The notes: generated by a model from the sequence alone, not told the origin. Positions 51,148 through 61,970 are shown, counted from the stretch's first letter. The stretch: 64,000 bases of DNA from Trichuris trichiura (GCA_037903355.1 JBAJFE010000042.1:806001-870000); one strand, 5' to 3'. Translations and numbers: made by a program.

Positions 51148-52384
51148 GGGTTGTTCAAAAGGTTCCTGGAAAAATTAAATAAAAATTTTATTTGCGATGA
51201 TATCAAACTTATTTCTCAACGTATCTCCCGTCAACTTCTAGGCACTTCTGCAGATGGTCTCCACCCTCGCAGACCTTCCTTGTAGAATTCTGAGGGTTGT
51301 GTATTGCACCAAGTCGAGACGGCGCGTTTCGCGTCATCCATTGGCTCGAACAGCGTGCCTTTTAAATGTTCCTTTCACTTTGAGAAGAGGAAAAGGACTG
51401 AAGGAGCAAGATCTAAACCGTAGGGCTGGAATGGAATGACTTCCCATCGAAACTCATGAGGAACTGTCCTCACAGTCTTTGACGAACGAGCCAGAGCAAT
51501 ATCGTGATGGAAAAAAACACTGAGGTGCAACTTACCACGCCGTTTTCTTGCCACTGCGGTCTCTAATTGTCGCAACACTGCTTTGTAGGAATTTTCCGTG
51601 ACTGTTCGCTTTCTTTCGAGAAAGTAAATCAGAATTACTCTGTCTGAGACCCAGAATAAGGTCGCCATAACTTTCTAGCTGACCGCTACGCTTTGAACTT
51701 GACTGGACCTGCTAACCCCCTCGGTAACCCCTGCTTGGAATAGATCTTACTCTCAGCGTCATATTGGTAGATCTGCGTTTCAACTCCCGTGACTATACGG
51801 TCAAAAAATTCAGTCTAATTTGCTTCAATTTTCACTAAAAGCTCCCGAGAAAGGTTGCCACAGCGAACCGGCTGTTCTTCGCGCAACGCTTTCGGGACCC
51901 ACCGAGCTGAAGGCTTCCTTAGATCAAAGGTTTGACTCAGTATTCTAAATGCTGAACGGAGGGAGATCCCAGCCATTCTAGCAATCCTTCTGATGATAAT
52001 TTTGCTGTCCCCTTCCATTAGGTTCTGGAAAAAGGCCACAGTTCTTCGTTCGTTGCGGTTGCTGGTCTTCCCGCTCTCCGGTCGTTTTCGATGGCCTCCC
52101 CGTCCTTCTTGAAACGTCTTATCCACTCATAGACAACCGATTTAGATGGTGCGCTACTGCCGTACACTTGCTGCAAAAATTGAATAATTTTCTTCGGCTG
52201 CCAACCAAGCTTGGATGGAAATTTAATGTTCGCTCCGACCTCAAAACGAAGATTTTCCATATCACGAGAAAAATGATTACTTTAGGAGCAGCTTGTACCA
52301 CACTGGCGCTGCGTCTGATAAGGCTACCTCTCTGTGCAAGTCTGAAGATAACGTAGATAAGATCAAACATGTTTTGACCCACCC
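51148..52384 (-). mobile_element. Decayed mariner-family transposon
   Basis: The length (about 1.24 kb), single transposase reading on the minus strand and imperfect inverted ends fit a mariner element. The left end is GGGTTGTTCAAAAGG; the right end on the minus strand is GGGTGGGTCAAAA. A flanking TA duplication is not clear, so the ends are approximate. Confidence 0.7.
51334..52260 (-). pseudogene. Mariner transposase, inactivated
   Basis: Reading starts at the ATG ending at 52260 (MENLRFEVGANIKFPSKLGW) with the helix-turn-helix segment GSSAPSKSVVYEWIRRFKKD. A frameshift near 52050 leads to IRRIARMAGISLRSAFRILS and RKPSARWVPKAL. Later pieces give VTG-V-ETQIYQYD, RRGKLHLSVFFHHDIALA and WEVIPFQPYGLDLAPSVLFL, ending FKRHAVRANG. 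Compared with the mariner DD34D triad, the first Asp (VTGDE) is Val, the second (HHD) is kept and the third (PSD) is Val. With the frameshift and an in-frame stop near 51813 the protein cannot be active. Confidence 0.85.
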
Positions 52385-52634
52385 GTTGGCGTGTTGTTAG
52401 ACACTGCACGGTCTTTCCGAAAATTTTCCGAACGTCCCTTATATATGCAAATCCTTCTTAAAGCTAATAGCAAGAAGACTTATTTTGTAACTCAACAAAT
52501 TACGTTGCGAAGTTCTTTATAATTTCAGCAAAGAAATATATTGAATAATGGATACCTTTTAACAGAGTTTTGTTTATTCTTGCCCCTTATAATGACTGGA
52601 GAAACTGTTCGTGAAAATAAAAACGCCTTAATTT

Positions 52635-52673
52635 CCGCAAGTTTCAGGACCCTTCTTGTTCCGTCTTCAGCGG
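52635..52673 (-). ncRNA. Hammerhead-like motif, copy H
   Basis: On the minus strand it reads CCG, CTGAAGA, C, stem GGAAC, loop AAGAAGG, stem GTCCT, GAAA, CTTG, CGG. Stem I and both core boxes are intact; stem II has one mismatch. CTTG breaks the AGCU palindrome and the NUH rule, so cleavage is doubtful. Confidence 0.48.
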
Positions 52674-53449
52674 AAAAACGTAGAATGTCTTCTTGAAAAG
52701 ATGGGAACCGCTTAATTTTAAGGGCGGTAAAGTAGCACCTTCTGCGGCTAGTAAATTCAAAACTCTTAAGAATAAATCTGTACCAGAAGCTCATACATTC
52801 AGAGAGGAAACCGAACCTTTTTCCAAGCATCGAATAATTGTGAAACTGCGCGTCATTACAGAGATGATTTGTCATTCAGTTAGCCTTTGTAGCCCAGAGT
52901 TGATACGGAAAGAGATATGTCATATGAGTATGACTCCAGAAAAGAAGGACTTTCCAATGAACCTGACTGATACGACTATCAACAGCAGGGTTGAGGCTAA
53001 ACTTATGAAATTCAAGAAAGGCTACTAGTGAAAAATCACGTCGCAGGCTATTCCTGCTACACTGTCTTGCTGCTGTGGCAATATGCAAAATCGCAGAAAA
53101 GTTAGGTGTCACTGCAGTGTTCAAAAGCTTGATGTTCGAACTTGCGTCTGATCTTGAGGTCAGACAATATTAAAACTCAGTCGGAACAAAAAAATGTGAT
53201 CTAGAACCTTAACTGGGGTTGCAAGGCTAGGCACTTAATAGAAACAGGCCACACGATATTTCACAGATTAGTAATAGTTCATTAACAGGGGTTAACCATA
53301 AACCTGTAGAACCATTAATGTCGCCGATTGAAAATGGCTAGTTTTAAAATGCACAAGAAACAGAAAAGTATTTAAAGGGATAATGATGATTTTAAAGTTC
53401 GAAATTACAGATCCACTCGAAGTTAGTCCTAACTTTGGCGGTCCCGTGA
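52674..53449. other. Interval upstream of the PDZ gene
   Basis: A + strand frame of 111 codons runs to 53028 (basic, Lys/Ser-rich) without a family match, and no clear exon borders are seen. It may be part of the repeat that carries copy H. Confidence 0.3.
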
Positions 53450-54445
53450 ATGTCGGAAAAGCCTGAGGATAATTCTAGCAGTGGTAAAACGTCAGGTGAC
53501 GCTTCCCGTTCTTCTACCTTAGAACCTGAGAATAAAGGCAATGTTGATAGCAGCAAAACCGAAGGCAAACATCCACATTCAAAAGGTACGTTAGTTGTTG
53601 TAAATCTAATTTGAAGTTCAAGAAGTTATACTCAGGAAGCTGTAAGTGCTGCGGCAACGCGTGCTGCCTCGCCAAGAGTATTGTCAGGTAAGAACATTTG
53701 ATCCAGAAGACATTTCATACGTCTTTTTTAGGGTTAAATGCAGTGTGCTAAGCACCAGTGTTAGTGGAGAGTTACTCCGGCATTTATTACATTCACCGTT
53801 TAGCCAGTGCTCTTATTTTGAAATAGTTGTGGATAAAGTAAGCCCTGGACCAGTTGGAGGAATAAAGCTCACGGGACAACCAGCAACTGTAGTAGCCTTG
53901 GACGAAGGCTACGGATGGGACAGATCACTGCGCATTGGCGATAAGATTTTGGGAATAGAACGGAAACGGCCTCAAGATGCCCAGCACTGCCAAATACTAA
54001 TGAATCAATACCCAACATTTAAACTGGTAATCGAAAGACCAATTGCCAAACTGGAAGCAGCCCCAATGGTAAGCAAAGACAACAGTGCGCTTTTAGATTG
54101 AAATCATTATAGGAACCTGAATGTGACATAGCAGATTTGGAATTAATTGGCGACAGTGGTAGTCCACCCAAGAAGGAACCGAAAATTAAGCCTCAGGAAC
54201 CTAAGGTAGAAGAAGATGAAGAAGGAGCTCAGTTTTCTATGCTTCCACCTGATGTTCAAATGATACTACGTAGAAAAAGAAACAACTTCCAAGTCGATAT
54301 GAAAAAGATACGCGAGCGTGGAGAATTCCGACATTTTAGTCGAAAGAACGTCGCTTCTGCAACAATATTAGATAAAGTACAAAAGGTGGCTATACGCAAC
54401 GACATCCCTCGATGGAAACATCTTCGAGCACCTCCCAAAATGTAA
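53450..54445 (+). CDS. Small PDZ-domain protein, four exons
   Basis: PDZ domains bind C-terminal peptides and usually anchor proteins at membranes or junctions. Inferred exons are 53450-53585, 53636-53687, 53732-54068 and 54113-54445, all GT/AG with consistent phase. The ATG at 53450 opens a Ser/Glu/Lys-rich segment (SEKPEDNSSSGKTSGDASRS). A Cys cluster follows (SCKCCGNACCLAKSIV). The PDZ core comes next: FEIVVDKVSPGPVGGIKLTG, ATVVALDEG, GWDRSLRIGDKILGIE, DAQHCQILM and FKLVIERP. The canonical GLGF carboxylate loop seems to be GGIKLTG, which is atypical. The acidic linker PKVEEDEEGAQFSMLPPDVQ leads to a basic C-terminus (LRRKRNNFQ, RWKHLRAPPKM). The Cys cluster could be a palmitoylation site (inference). 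AATAAA lies at 54468-54473. No named orthologue recognised. Confidence 0.82.
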
Positions 54446-54467
54446 ACGGGCACATATGGAAGCTGCA

Positions 54468-54473
54468 AATAAA
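54468..54473 (+). promoter_or_regulatory. Poly(A) signal AATAAA of the PDZ gene
   Basis: The hexamer lies 22 bases after the PDZ gene's TAA and fits a very short 3' untranslated region. Confidence 0.6.
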
Positions 54474-54549
54474 TTAACATTTTTTCTATCGAAACTTTTT
54501 CATGGAAGCTCCCGCTCTCTTTTCGAAACTGTTTAATCTCTTTCAAGAT

Positions 54550-54945
54550 AAACCCTTGGGGGGCCCTTTTGAGCTGTGGGGGCTACATACCCAACCTGGG
54601 CAATCGCGTTGAAGTGGAAAGGAAGTTATGGTTTGCAGGCCAGGTATTGTGTCTTCTGCCGAAGAGAAAGCTGAATGCCGTTGCGTCCCGCAATTCTGAT
54701 TGCCTGGAAGGGAAGGCAGGAAGGAGCCGGCTCGGAGGTAAGAAAGTAAGTGTTCAACACACTATCCGGGAAACGCTTTCCTCACAGAGCTTTTGTGCAA
54801 CATTATGACGCCCGTGCTGCCTTCCGTCCCCCCATCCAGCCAATCAGCGCGCTCGAAATCGACTAATCAGAATTGGGGGACCCACACGCTCAGAACGTTT
54901 ACAAGGAGCCCTGGCAGCCCTGACCTTGAGAAACACTGCTCTAGA
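54550..54945. repeat. GC-rich insertion, possible hAT-like non-autonomous element
   Basis: Base composition jumps from AT-rich to markedly GC-rich for about 400 bases, starting CCTTGGGGGGCCC and ending CTTGAGAAACACTG. The reverse of the right end, CAGTGTTTCTCAAGG, resembles hAT terminal repeats. The left end matches it poorly and no clean 8-base duplication is visible. Confidence 0.35.
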
Positions 54946-55893
54946 TCAAGGAGTAACTATTACATTAAGACGAAACACCAGACCTAGTTCCGGCAGTGGG
55001 TCATTAGCAAAGCAGATTTATTCATTCGGTTTACGTTTGTTTGTTTTCAGCGGTAGAGAGATTTTTGTTCATTTCATATAACCAGTAGTGTTTTTGAGCT
55101 GAGCTAAAGCAGCGGGCAATTCGAATTATCTTCTGGTTTTTGCAAGCGTTTTCCCTTCACTTAAGCTTGTTGCCACTAGTGATAAACCTGCTATATGTTC
55201 TCCTGAGAATTGCAGTTGTAAAAAGCAAAAAAAAGAATAACAGTAAGAATAAAATTAAGAGTTTGAAAGAGGAAACTAGACGTGAACATCGGAAGGCACC
55301 ATCGCCTACAAACGACAAATATGCGGATGATATGCAGTCATGCTAAGAGGATTAGAAGATCTGCTGAAAGTACGACATCTTCAGGTGACGCAAGAGTAAC
55401 TCGGTCTGGAAATAGTGTAATCGAGAATATGGAAAGACTAAAATGTTTGGATTCGGGCACTGTATTAACAAAATTATTCGTGTTCGCTAATGGCTATGCA
55501 AACGGAAACATTAACTTTATCGTCAACGTTTTGAAAGAGATGAGGTTTAAGCATGTGAACCATTATTTTAAATTCATTGCAAGACAAGATATTTCCCTTT
55601 GCTGATCTTAGCCTAAGCACGTCCGTGAAACCCCACTGAGGCATTACAAGGCAGTGGGCAAACTGGCAGAAATAACAGACGCAAAATGTAAGTTCACCTT
55701 CTTATACCATGCGTTTAAACATATGCCATGCATACTGAAAACTTGTTTGAGAGTACTTAGTAGCTAGATAACCCTACGAGGTCAAAACAGTAATAAAAGA
55801 TTCAGCATGCAAATTATTTCTCACTGCATGCAAATTAAGGTTAGTGGACAGAATAATTGAAAGTAAAGGGCAATCATTGCAGGAAGAAACATA

Positions 55894-57345
55894 ATGAGGG
55901 TAAGAATAAGGAACTCAATCTGAGTTAATTAAAAGAACTATTTTTCAGAATTTAGCCGTCTGTGCCCTGCTTGCCGCATGGTTCGCTTTGGCTGGAGCTA
56001 GAAACGCTCATGCTGACGAGAACTTAGTGAATGGCGGAGGAAGGCATTTCTTGAGATCTCCTGCGCCCTTGGATGATCTCCAAGCAGACAGCGCAATGGC
56101 ACCCACCGTGAAACTGAAATTAATGCCTGATCAAGAAAGAAATGAATTTGGCGCAGCAGATGCAAAAAATCAGAAGGAAATGAGCTACGAAGAGGCGAAA
56201 GCTATTGAAAGTAATATAATGGAAAAACTTAAAGCAGATAATGACGAAAGACCGATAAAGTTTTCACCTGCGCAACGTAAATTTTTGGATACTGTGCAGA
56301 ATACTATCAGCAGAAGAAACCAGGAAAAGGAAAAAGAGTTCGCAGATTCAAGACAGATGGGCTCATCAATTAGTGACTCGGAATTACGAATGCAGAATGA
56401 GGAGCACGTAGCTGATCCAAGATATGTGCCATATAGCGGCGGTTACAGGATGGTCAAGAAGGTTCAACCTGAAGCAGTAGCGCACAAATGGAAGCGCATT
56501 GAGGGTGGAAAGCCGAGCAAATTTCGTGTCTCCAATTTTGAATCTGATCATGTTGAACTACTACCTGACGGAGTACAAAGACGTCATTGGTATTCCCATT
56601 CTTTATACCCAACGAGAGAACAAGCTGCAGCAATTCCTGCATTAAAAGTTGGGGACTACATGGCCGATGCTAGTTCTTACCTAATGAAAAAGCCAGAATT
56701 CAATGGATGGTCAATGGGAGGCGATTCGTTACCATTTCTTTCCTCGAAAAGGGGTAGGAGAAAACAACGAAATATTATGAATAGTGGGATTCGTCATTCG
56801 GAAAGAAAGGTTTCTGCTGATCAACCAGCGTTAAGAGATCAAACTCAGCCTCTTTGGATAACGCTGGCTAAGGCAAGAAAGAATTGGGAAGTTCGCTTCA
56901 AACCTAGCAATAATGGATTTCAACCGTACCTTACTGTTAGGGAACAGAGAGTTCCTGGCGGCAAGCCAATCGTCAGAGAAGGATTCTTGACGAATAATAC
57001 TTTCAGAATTGTACCAAGCGTTCAAAGTAGTTCGCCTGCTGTACAAGCTGACACGCAAAATAGTGAGCCCACTAATAATACCTTCAGTGAAAGTGTTCGG
57101 GTTCTCAACTTGACGAACATTGACGCGGGAAACATTCCCTCGCTTGAGCGGGTGCCTATGGAGTTTTTGAACAACGTGCTCAACATCACTAGGTTGGTGG
57201 TTATCTTTAGCGCACGTAACTGAAACAACGTGTTTTCAGCCTGATGTCAAACGACGAGTTCAAGCGAAAGAAATTCAAATGTTCTATTTCACTGGAGACG
57301 AAATTGACAATATGCGGTTACGTTTTGGAAAATAAGAACCGCTGA
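55894..57345 (+). CDS. Secreted protein of unknown family, three exons
   Basis: Exon 1 is only ATGAGG (55894-55899), exon 2 is 55949-57192 and exon 3 is 57240-57345, joined by introns of 49 and 47 bases with clean GT/AG ends. The joined start MRNLAVCALLAAWFALAGA is a classic signal peptide, with likely cleavage near AGA/RNAHA. The mature protein, roughly 430 residues, is hydrophilic. It has an acidic/Lys-rich N-terminal third (YEEAKAIESNIMEKLKADND), a Trp/Tyr-rich middle (RRHWYSHSLYPTREQAAAIP, EFNGWSMGGDSLPF), a basic patch (SSKRGRRKQRN) and possible N-glycosylation sites (NNTF, NLT, NIT). It ends SNDEFKRKKFKCSISLETK... and TGA. I know no domain matching it. The basic patch could be a prohormone-convertase-type cleavage site (inference). 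Confidence 0.8.
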
Positions 57346-58464
57346 AACAGGACCTTATACGCCCTTTTTTGTCGTCTAAATACTTTTCCTTTCAATTAAT
57401 GTCAGTTTTTCTCAAAGTTCTGTTGAAATACCGCGCTCAGTGGAGCGTCACATTAGCAATGCTACATGCAGTCACGCGCATCACGTTACAAAAAAAAATC
57501 GCAGTGTTCGATTCCATTCCCAAAGCAACTTCTTTCATGGATGCTATGCAGCTTGCCTAAGCCCAGCCAGAATTTTACTACTGTACTTTTTTCTTTGAAT
57601 GAAACTCCTGCTTGTTTCATTTAGCGGATGTGCTGTCCAACGAGCCTCCCTGCTTGACAATTCGTCAAGTAGGACAATTCGTTCAACTCGCCCATGCAAT
57701 TTCGTGAAGACTGAAGGAGGGTGCTTCGTAACAAGACTGAGTTTTTTGTTTATTGATCATCTTCTCACGAGACGTCCCGTTTTTCTCCGCCATATTGCTA
57801 ACTGCAGAAGCATAGCTTTTTGAAAGATCCGTTAGTTCGCCGCGTTTTGAATTTCACCTAACAATCGATTAGCCATCTGTTCGCAGACGGTTCGTCTGAC
57901 TTACTCACTATATCAAAAAAATAAACGAAAAAATACATCGAAAGGTGGCTTATAAAAGCATTTTCAGTTCAAATTAGGTCTTAAGCATATTCTAATACAA
58001 GCTAGCGCTACGGGAAAAGTTCAATCCCCAACTTAAGCTTATATTATGCTACATCCGGATGCGGTTGCTTAGTTAGTACCTGACCATCACTAACCTAGCT
58101 TAACTTGATAATTATCGACGTGACTGAAGTCTTGCTGTGCGAATAAACGGTGATACATTGGCACCATTATTTGCATAGCGCTACGTTTTTATAGCCACTT
58201 TTACCTTCGTATGAAACGTGCCTGAGCTAGGAATGTGTAGTACTAATAGTTCCGCTCAACACGTACGAATTGTGTCACTGCCTTTTGGCATAGGCTTGGC
58301 CTGTTTAAGGCAAAACTTTTCATTTACGATCGCAGAAAATGAATTTACAGTTGCAGCAACCGCTTGCAGTGGCGAGACACTCTGGTGGGTGATAACGCAC
58401 TTTTCAGAGGACTTAATCATTGAAAATCAGAATACGGTATGAAACTAAAAAAATCATATAATAT
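57346..58464. other. Interval with no supported gene
   Basis: Short open frames at 57369-57560, 57599-57823 and 58218-58442 lack recognisable sequence or paired splice sites. Confidence 0.45.
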
Positions 58465-58676
58465 TGTAACGGCAGAGATAAGCAGGTACGACGGAATGCA
58501 GGTATGAGGTTGGCGGCAGACACACGTCAGGAGTCGGAGAGTCAGAGAGTAGTCAGTAGTCTTCGCGGACGCTCGTTGTGGGGTGATCCGCGTCTTCGCT
58601 GTCGTTGGTGTTATTTGTGTGCGCGCGGCGCGGTACCGTGAATAAAAGGCTTGAAGACACTCAGTGGTTTGTTACA
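58465..58676. mobile_element. Putative solo LTR (Ty3/Gypsy-type size), 212 bp
   Basis: It starts TGTAACGGC and ends GTTTGTTACA, giving short inverted ends TGTAAC/GTTACA with TG...CA borders. It is flanked on both sides by ATAT, a possible 4-base target duplication. It is GC-rich against its surroundings and has GTGAATAAAAGGC (AATAAA) near the 3' part, as expected in an LTR. No gag or pol coding follows, so it may be a solo LTR. The GC-rich 58677-58920 could be leftover internal sequence. Confidence 0.6.
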
Positions 58677-59600
58677 ATATTATCATCGCGCGCGGGTGTT
58701 GTTCGGTCATGCGTCTGGGCTGGTGAACGAGAGATAGGATACGCAGAAGAGTTATGTTCGGACAGCAAACCGTTAAACGGCAGCGTTGCACAAGGTTCCG
58801 CTCCAGAGACGCGACCTATAGGTCCTGACGGCAGCCCATACAGGAGGCTCAGAGGGCGGTGCAAAAATGGTGCCTTGACGCCACAGCGCCGTTCTCAAAA
58901 CCGCTGTCATCAGGCACGTTAGTTTTCGTGAAGCTCGAAGTACAGAATAAAATTCAGCCTTATCTTAGGCAATAGTCGCTCATCCAGAGCGGGCGATCCT
59001 TCTACCCTGATTCAAAATTGCGAAGTTAATGAAATGTGAGTAACGAAAAGAAAATGAAAGAAGGTGGATATGTTCACCTAAAATTTGGAAGTTTCTAGGC
59101 TCTATTAAAACTACGCAGGTGGGTTTCCACATTGAAAGTTCTGAAAATTGTATTTTGAAGAAACAGAAACCTCATCTTTTTCAGATTGTTCAAATTTTAA
59201 AAGGTTACACATAAGCAGTAACAAGCCAAAAATGGAGAATGAGTAAGCCTACGCAATCTAACGACAGTGCTAACTTTAACGATAAAACGGAAACTTACGC
59301 ATGAAACTGAAGTAATGGCGGCATACGGTAACTCGCGCCAACAAGAAAGCACATTGCGCAATTCACAGCCAGCTTGCTACTCACTGCGCTAGCCTCTCAC
59401 GTGCCAAAGACACATAAGCGTGTGACAGAGAGATTTCGCTTACCGGGAAGTAATGAAACTACTAAGTATTTTCATCACTTCTTTATACGGTATGTTTTCT
59501 AGCCCGTTGATGGGTTCCGGAATTAAACTGAAGCAAATGCCCTACCAACGGATGGGTGAGCAATTATTAAGAAAAAATACAGAACAAACACTTAACAGTT
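58677..59600. other. GC-rich tail then unassigned sequence
   Basis: To about 58920 the sequence stays unusually GC-rich, with no protein match on either strand; it ends abruptly into AT-rich DNA. No primer-binding-site match can be argued. The rest to 59600 shows nothing recognisable apart from the repeat segment adjoining copy I. Confidence 0.35.
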
Positions 59601-59639
59601 TCGTAGCTTTCGGGACTAACCTTGTCCCGTCGTCAGCGA
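59601..59639 (-). ncRNA. Hammerhead-ribozyme-like motif, copy I (well preserved)
   Basis: On the minus strand it reads TCG, CTGACGA, C, stem GGGAC, loop AAGGTTA, stem GTCCC, GAAA, GCTA, CGA. Compared with copy C, stem I changes CCG/CGG to UCG/CGA and stem II changes GGGUC/GACCC to GGGAC/GUCCC, both with pairing kept. AGCU and the CUA triplet are conserved. Confidence 0.68.
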
Positions 59640-60276
59640 TGGTGGTAGTGTAACTCAAAATCTCTATGTAACTCAAAATCAAAATGTTATATGAAACAGT
59701 TTCGCGCTGAAGACGCAAAGAACAGTTTTCCGAAGGCTACGCTAATTTAAATAAGCTTTGATGGCTCGCACTTTCATAAACCACTATGAAATCATATGCA
59801 ACAAGTTATAATTCAATATAGTCATAAAAGGTAGGTGAGTACTTTCTTGCATGTGATACAAATTTGCAATAATTTGTGATAGAAAACGGTTAGTAGCTGA
59901 AGAGATAAGCTGAGACATGCGATAAATGCGATATCATGGCCAGATCGACTTCCATTAGATAAGAGAAAGATAAAATTTGTGTCCAACAGCCTCAGGCAAG
60001 TCACTTTAAGCATAACGTCCAGTATTGCGCAGTATCATCGCTTATTGCAATTCGGTCGACAGATAATTGGGTCGTGTGCACTGTTTGCTTAAGGCAACAA
60101 ATCGTTGGATAAGATAACAGGAGCAAAGTGAGGTCACGTTGAGCGTTTGCCTTTTATTGATAAAAACGGCTGGTTCGTGTGGCTGCATTTCTTTCATCTC
60201 ATTCCAATCCCACCTTTCCTGTTGGAAAGGAAATTTCAGGTGATACATTTTTTGCCTGTTTTGTGTTTATTCGCAG

Positions 60277-60356
60277 ATATCAAAGCATCCTGGCCAACAG
60301 GGATGGTACCAGATCAACTGGCCACGTTCAGCGCAGCGTATGACAGCTCTTTGTAG
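60277..60356 (+). CDS. Possible exon of an unrecognised gene
   Basis: After the acceptor TTCGCAG the frame reads DIKASWPTGMVPDQLATFSA and AYDSSL before TAG. The composition is protein-like and the acceptor is good, but no partner exon is certain. It may be a terminal exon, or it may splice at GTAGAC near 60353 into the gene starting at 60932. Confidence 0.3.
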
Positions 60357-60931
60357 ACAAGTGGGCATAGCGACTACTGGTCACTAACAAGGTGGTCATC
60401 AGTAACCGCGCAACAAATATTTGATACGAAAACGCGCACAAGAGCAACAAGGTAGCTGCAATGCAACGCCAACAGTACCGATGAACGACTGAAAGCCGCA
60501 ACTGCAATTTATTTCTGCGTATTACCATTTGTTTTATGCACACTTGTAATTATTGCGTTGCCTTCGTTATCCGCAAAATTTGTGTTGGCTTTTTGTTTAA
60601 TTCTTCTGCTTATATGGCCACAGTCAGTACATTCCAGTCGACGATGAGAAGAATTTGGTAAGTTTGCATTTTATCCTTTTAATGAGAATAGAAAGGAAGC
60701 TTAAACCGTTCAACGGTGCCAGAAAAGAAGAAGGAATGGACGAACAGGAAATGCCACTTATCAGTATCAGTAAGAGCACCACACCGTAGTATGCGGCTAT
60801 AATAGCAGTGCAGAATTAGAACGCTAGACATTTACTTATAACAAATGTAGGAAACTTAACTGGCCCTGAGTAAGCCTTTAAGTCCTTAAGTAGAAGTTCA
60901 ACGTAGCACCTGTTTAAAAAGCGGAGCCATT

Positions 60932-61868
60932 ATGCTTACAAGCAAAAGTCTAAGCGAGGCGACGAATCATTCCTTAGAGAATATATTGGATTCGGTAGCA
61001 CTAAGATTAAACCTGCCTGAAATCAGCAGAAGATACAGCGACATTATTGCTATAAGAAATGTATGTCCCAAGCCAATTAAATCATAATTTTATCAAGGTA
61101 CAGAATGTACACTGTTTAAACGAAATTCAGCGTGCAGATACTATTACAATCTTTAAGTTGTAAGCTTTGTTACAATCCGACCAATGCCAATTCTTAAAGT
61201 TAAAAATTTGGAGAGATGACTGGCAGTGGCAGATCTCAAAGAGTAAATTATGTGTTGTATAGGCTTCCATTTCCAAAATTCAGCATAAGGTGGCCTTTTG
61301 TTGACGACGAATTCTAATCTGTTTAGCAAATTTACCGTTTTTCTGACTTATTTCACACTTCCTTAAAGTAAGCTCTACGCTTGCCGAAGGCAACACATTA
61401 CAAGTAATACGTAGAGTGCTTTCCCTTTTCAACTGTTAAAATTAAGCCTGTTGTGTGGGAAGTAACCGCTTTTAAGACCATTTCTTCAGGGTAAGCACGA
61501 CCAACACGCAAAAATAGGTTATTTACGTTAGAGGAAGTATGAATCTATCAGGGACACAAAATAGTTGATTTTATCGAAGAAAAGGTTAATGAGATGTCTA
61601 AAACCGTAATAAAACGGATGTTAGGTCTTTCAGAACTAAGTTATTAAAGATGGCATTTTCAAAGCCTCTTCTTATACTGTTTTCCTCCAGGCAGTTTGAG
61701 TAAAACTAACCAATTTACAGTTGTTCGTTTTATTTGTAGATTAAGAGATGCGACCTAGCGTCCACTCCAAATGCATCGACAAAACATCATTGGTCACATT
61801 GCGATGTTAGGTGGAACGAGTCGAAGATACCAACTGACTCAACAACCATACGACTTGTCGAAGATGCG
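60932..61868 (+). CDS. Unrecognised multi-exon gene (two clear exons)
   Basis: Exon 60932-61060 reads from ATG: MLTSKSLSEATNHSLENILD, SVALRLNLPEISRRYSDIIA, IRN, then donor GTATGT. Exon 61740-61868 follows the acceptor TTTGTAG: IKRCDLASTPNASTKHHWSH, CDVRWNESKIPTDSTTIRLV, EDA, then donor GTAAGTAG. Both are exactly 129 bases and phase 0, so joining them keeps the frame. A further small exon may be 61935-61970 (QRVQLTTNAYQA, then GTAATC), and an upstream one may end at 60660 (YIPVDDEKNL, then GTAAGT). I do not recognise the protein. The first ATG may be internal if an upstream exon exists. Downstream exons up to 64000 could not be found with confidence. Confidence 0.45.
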
Positions 61869-61970
61869 GTAAGTAGTCGGATTTTCTCCAGTATCCCATG
61901 TATTGCATTGTCTGCAAAGCCAGCATTAATGCAGCAGCGCGTCCAACTAACGACCAATGCATATCAAGCG

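Noticed and set aside
55140..55605. Two overlapping + strand frames, one with a hydrophobic start and a Lys-rich tail
   Set aside because: Neither has an ATG in good context or convincing splice partners. The membrane-like stretch could be chance from T-rich DNA.
57336..57360. CCGCTGAAACAGGACC after the secreted-protein gene, resembling the start of the hammerhead motif
   Set aside because: CTGAAAC does not fit CUGANGA, and no paired stem or GAAA follows at the right spacing.
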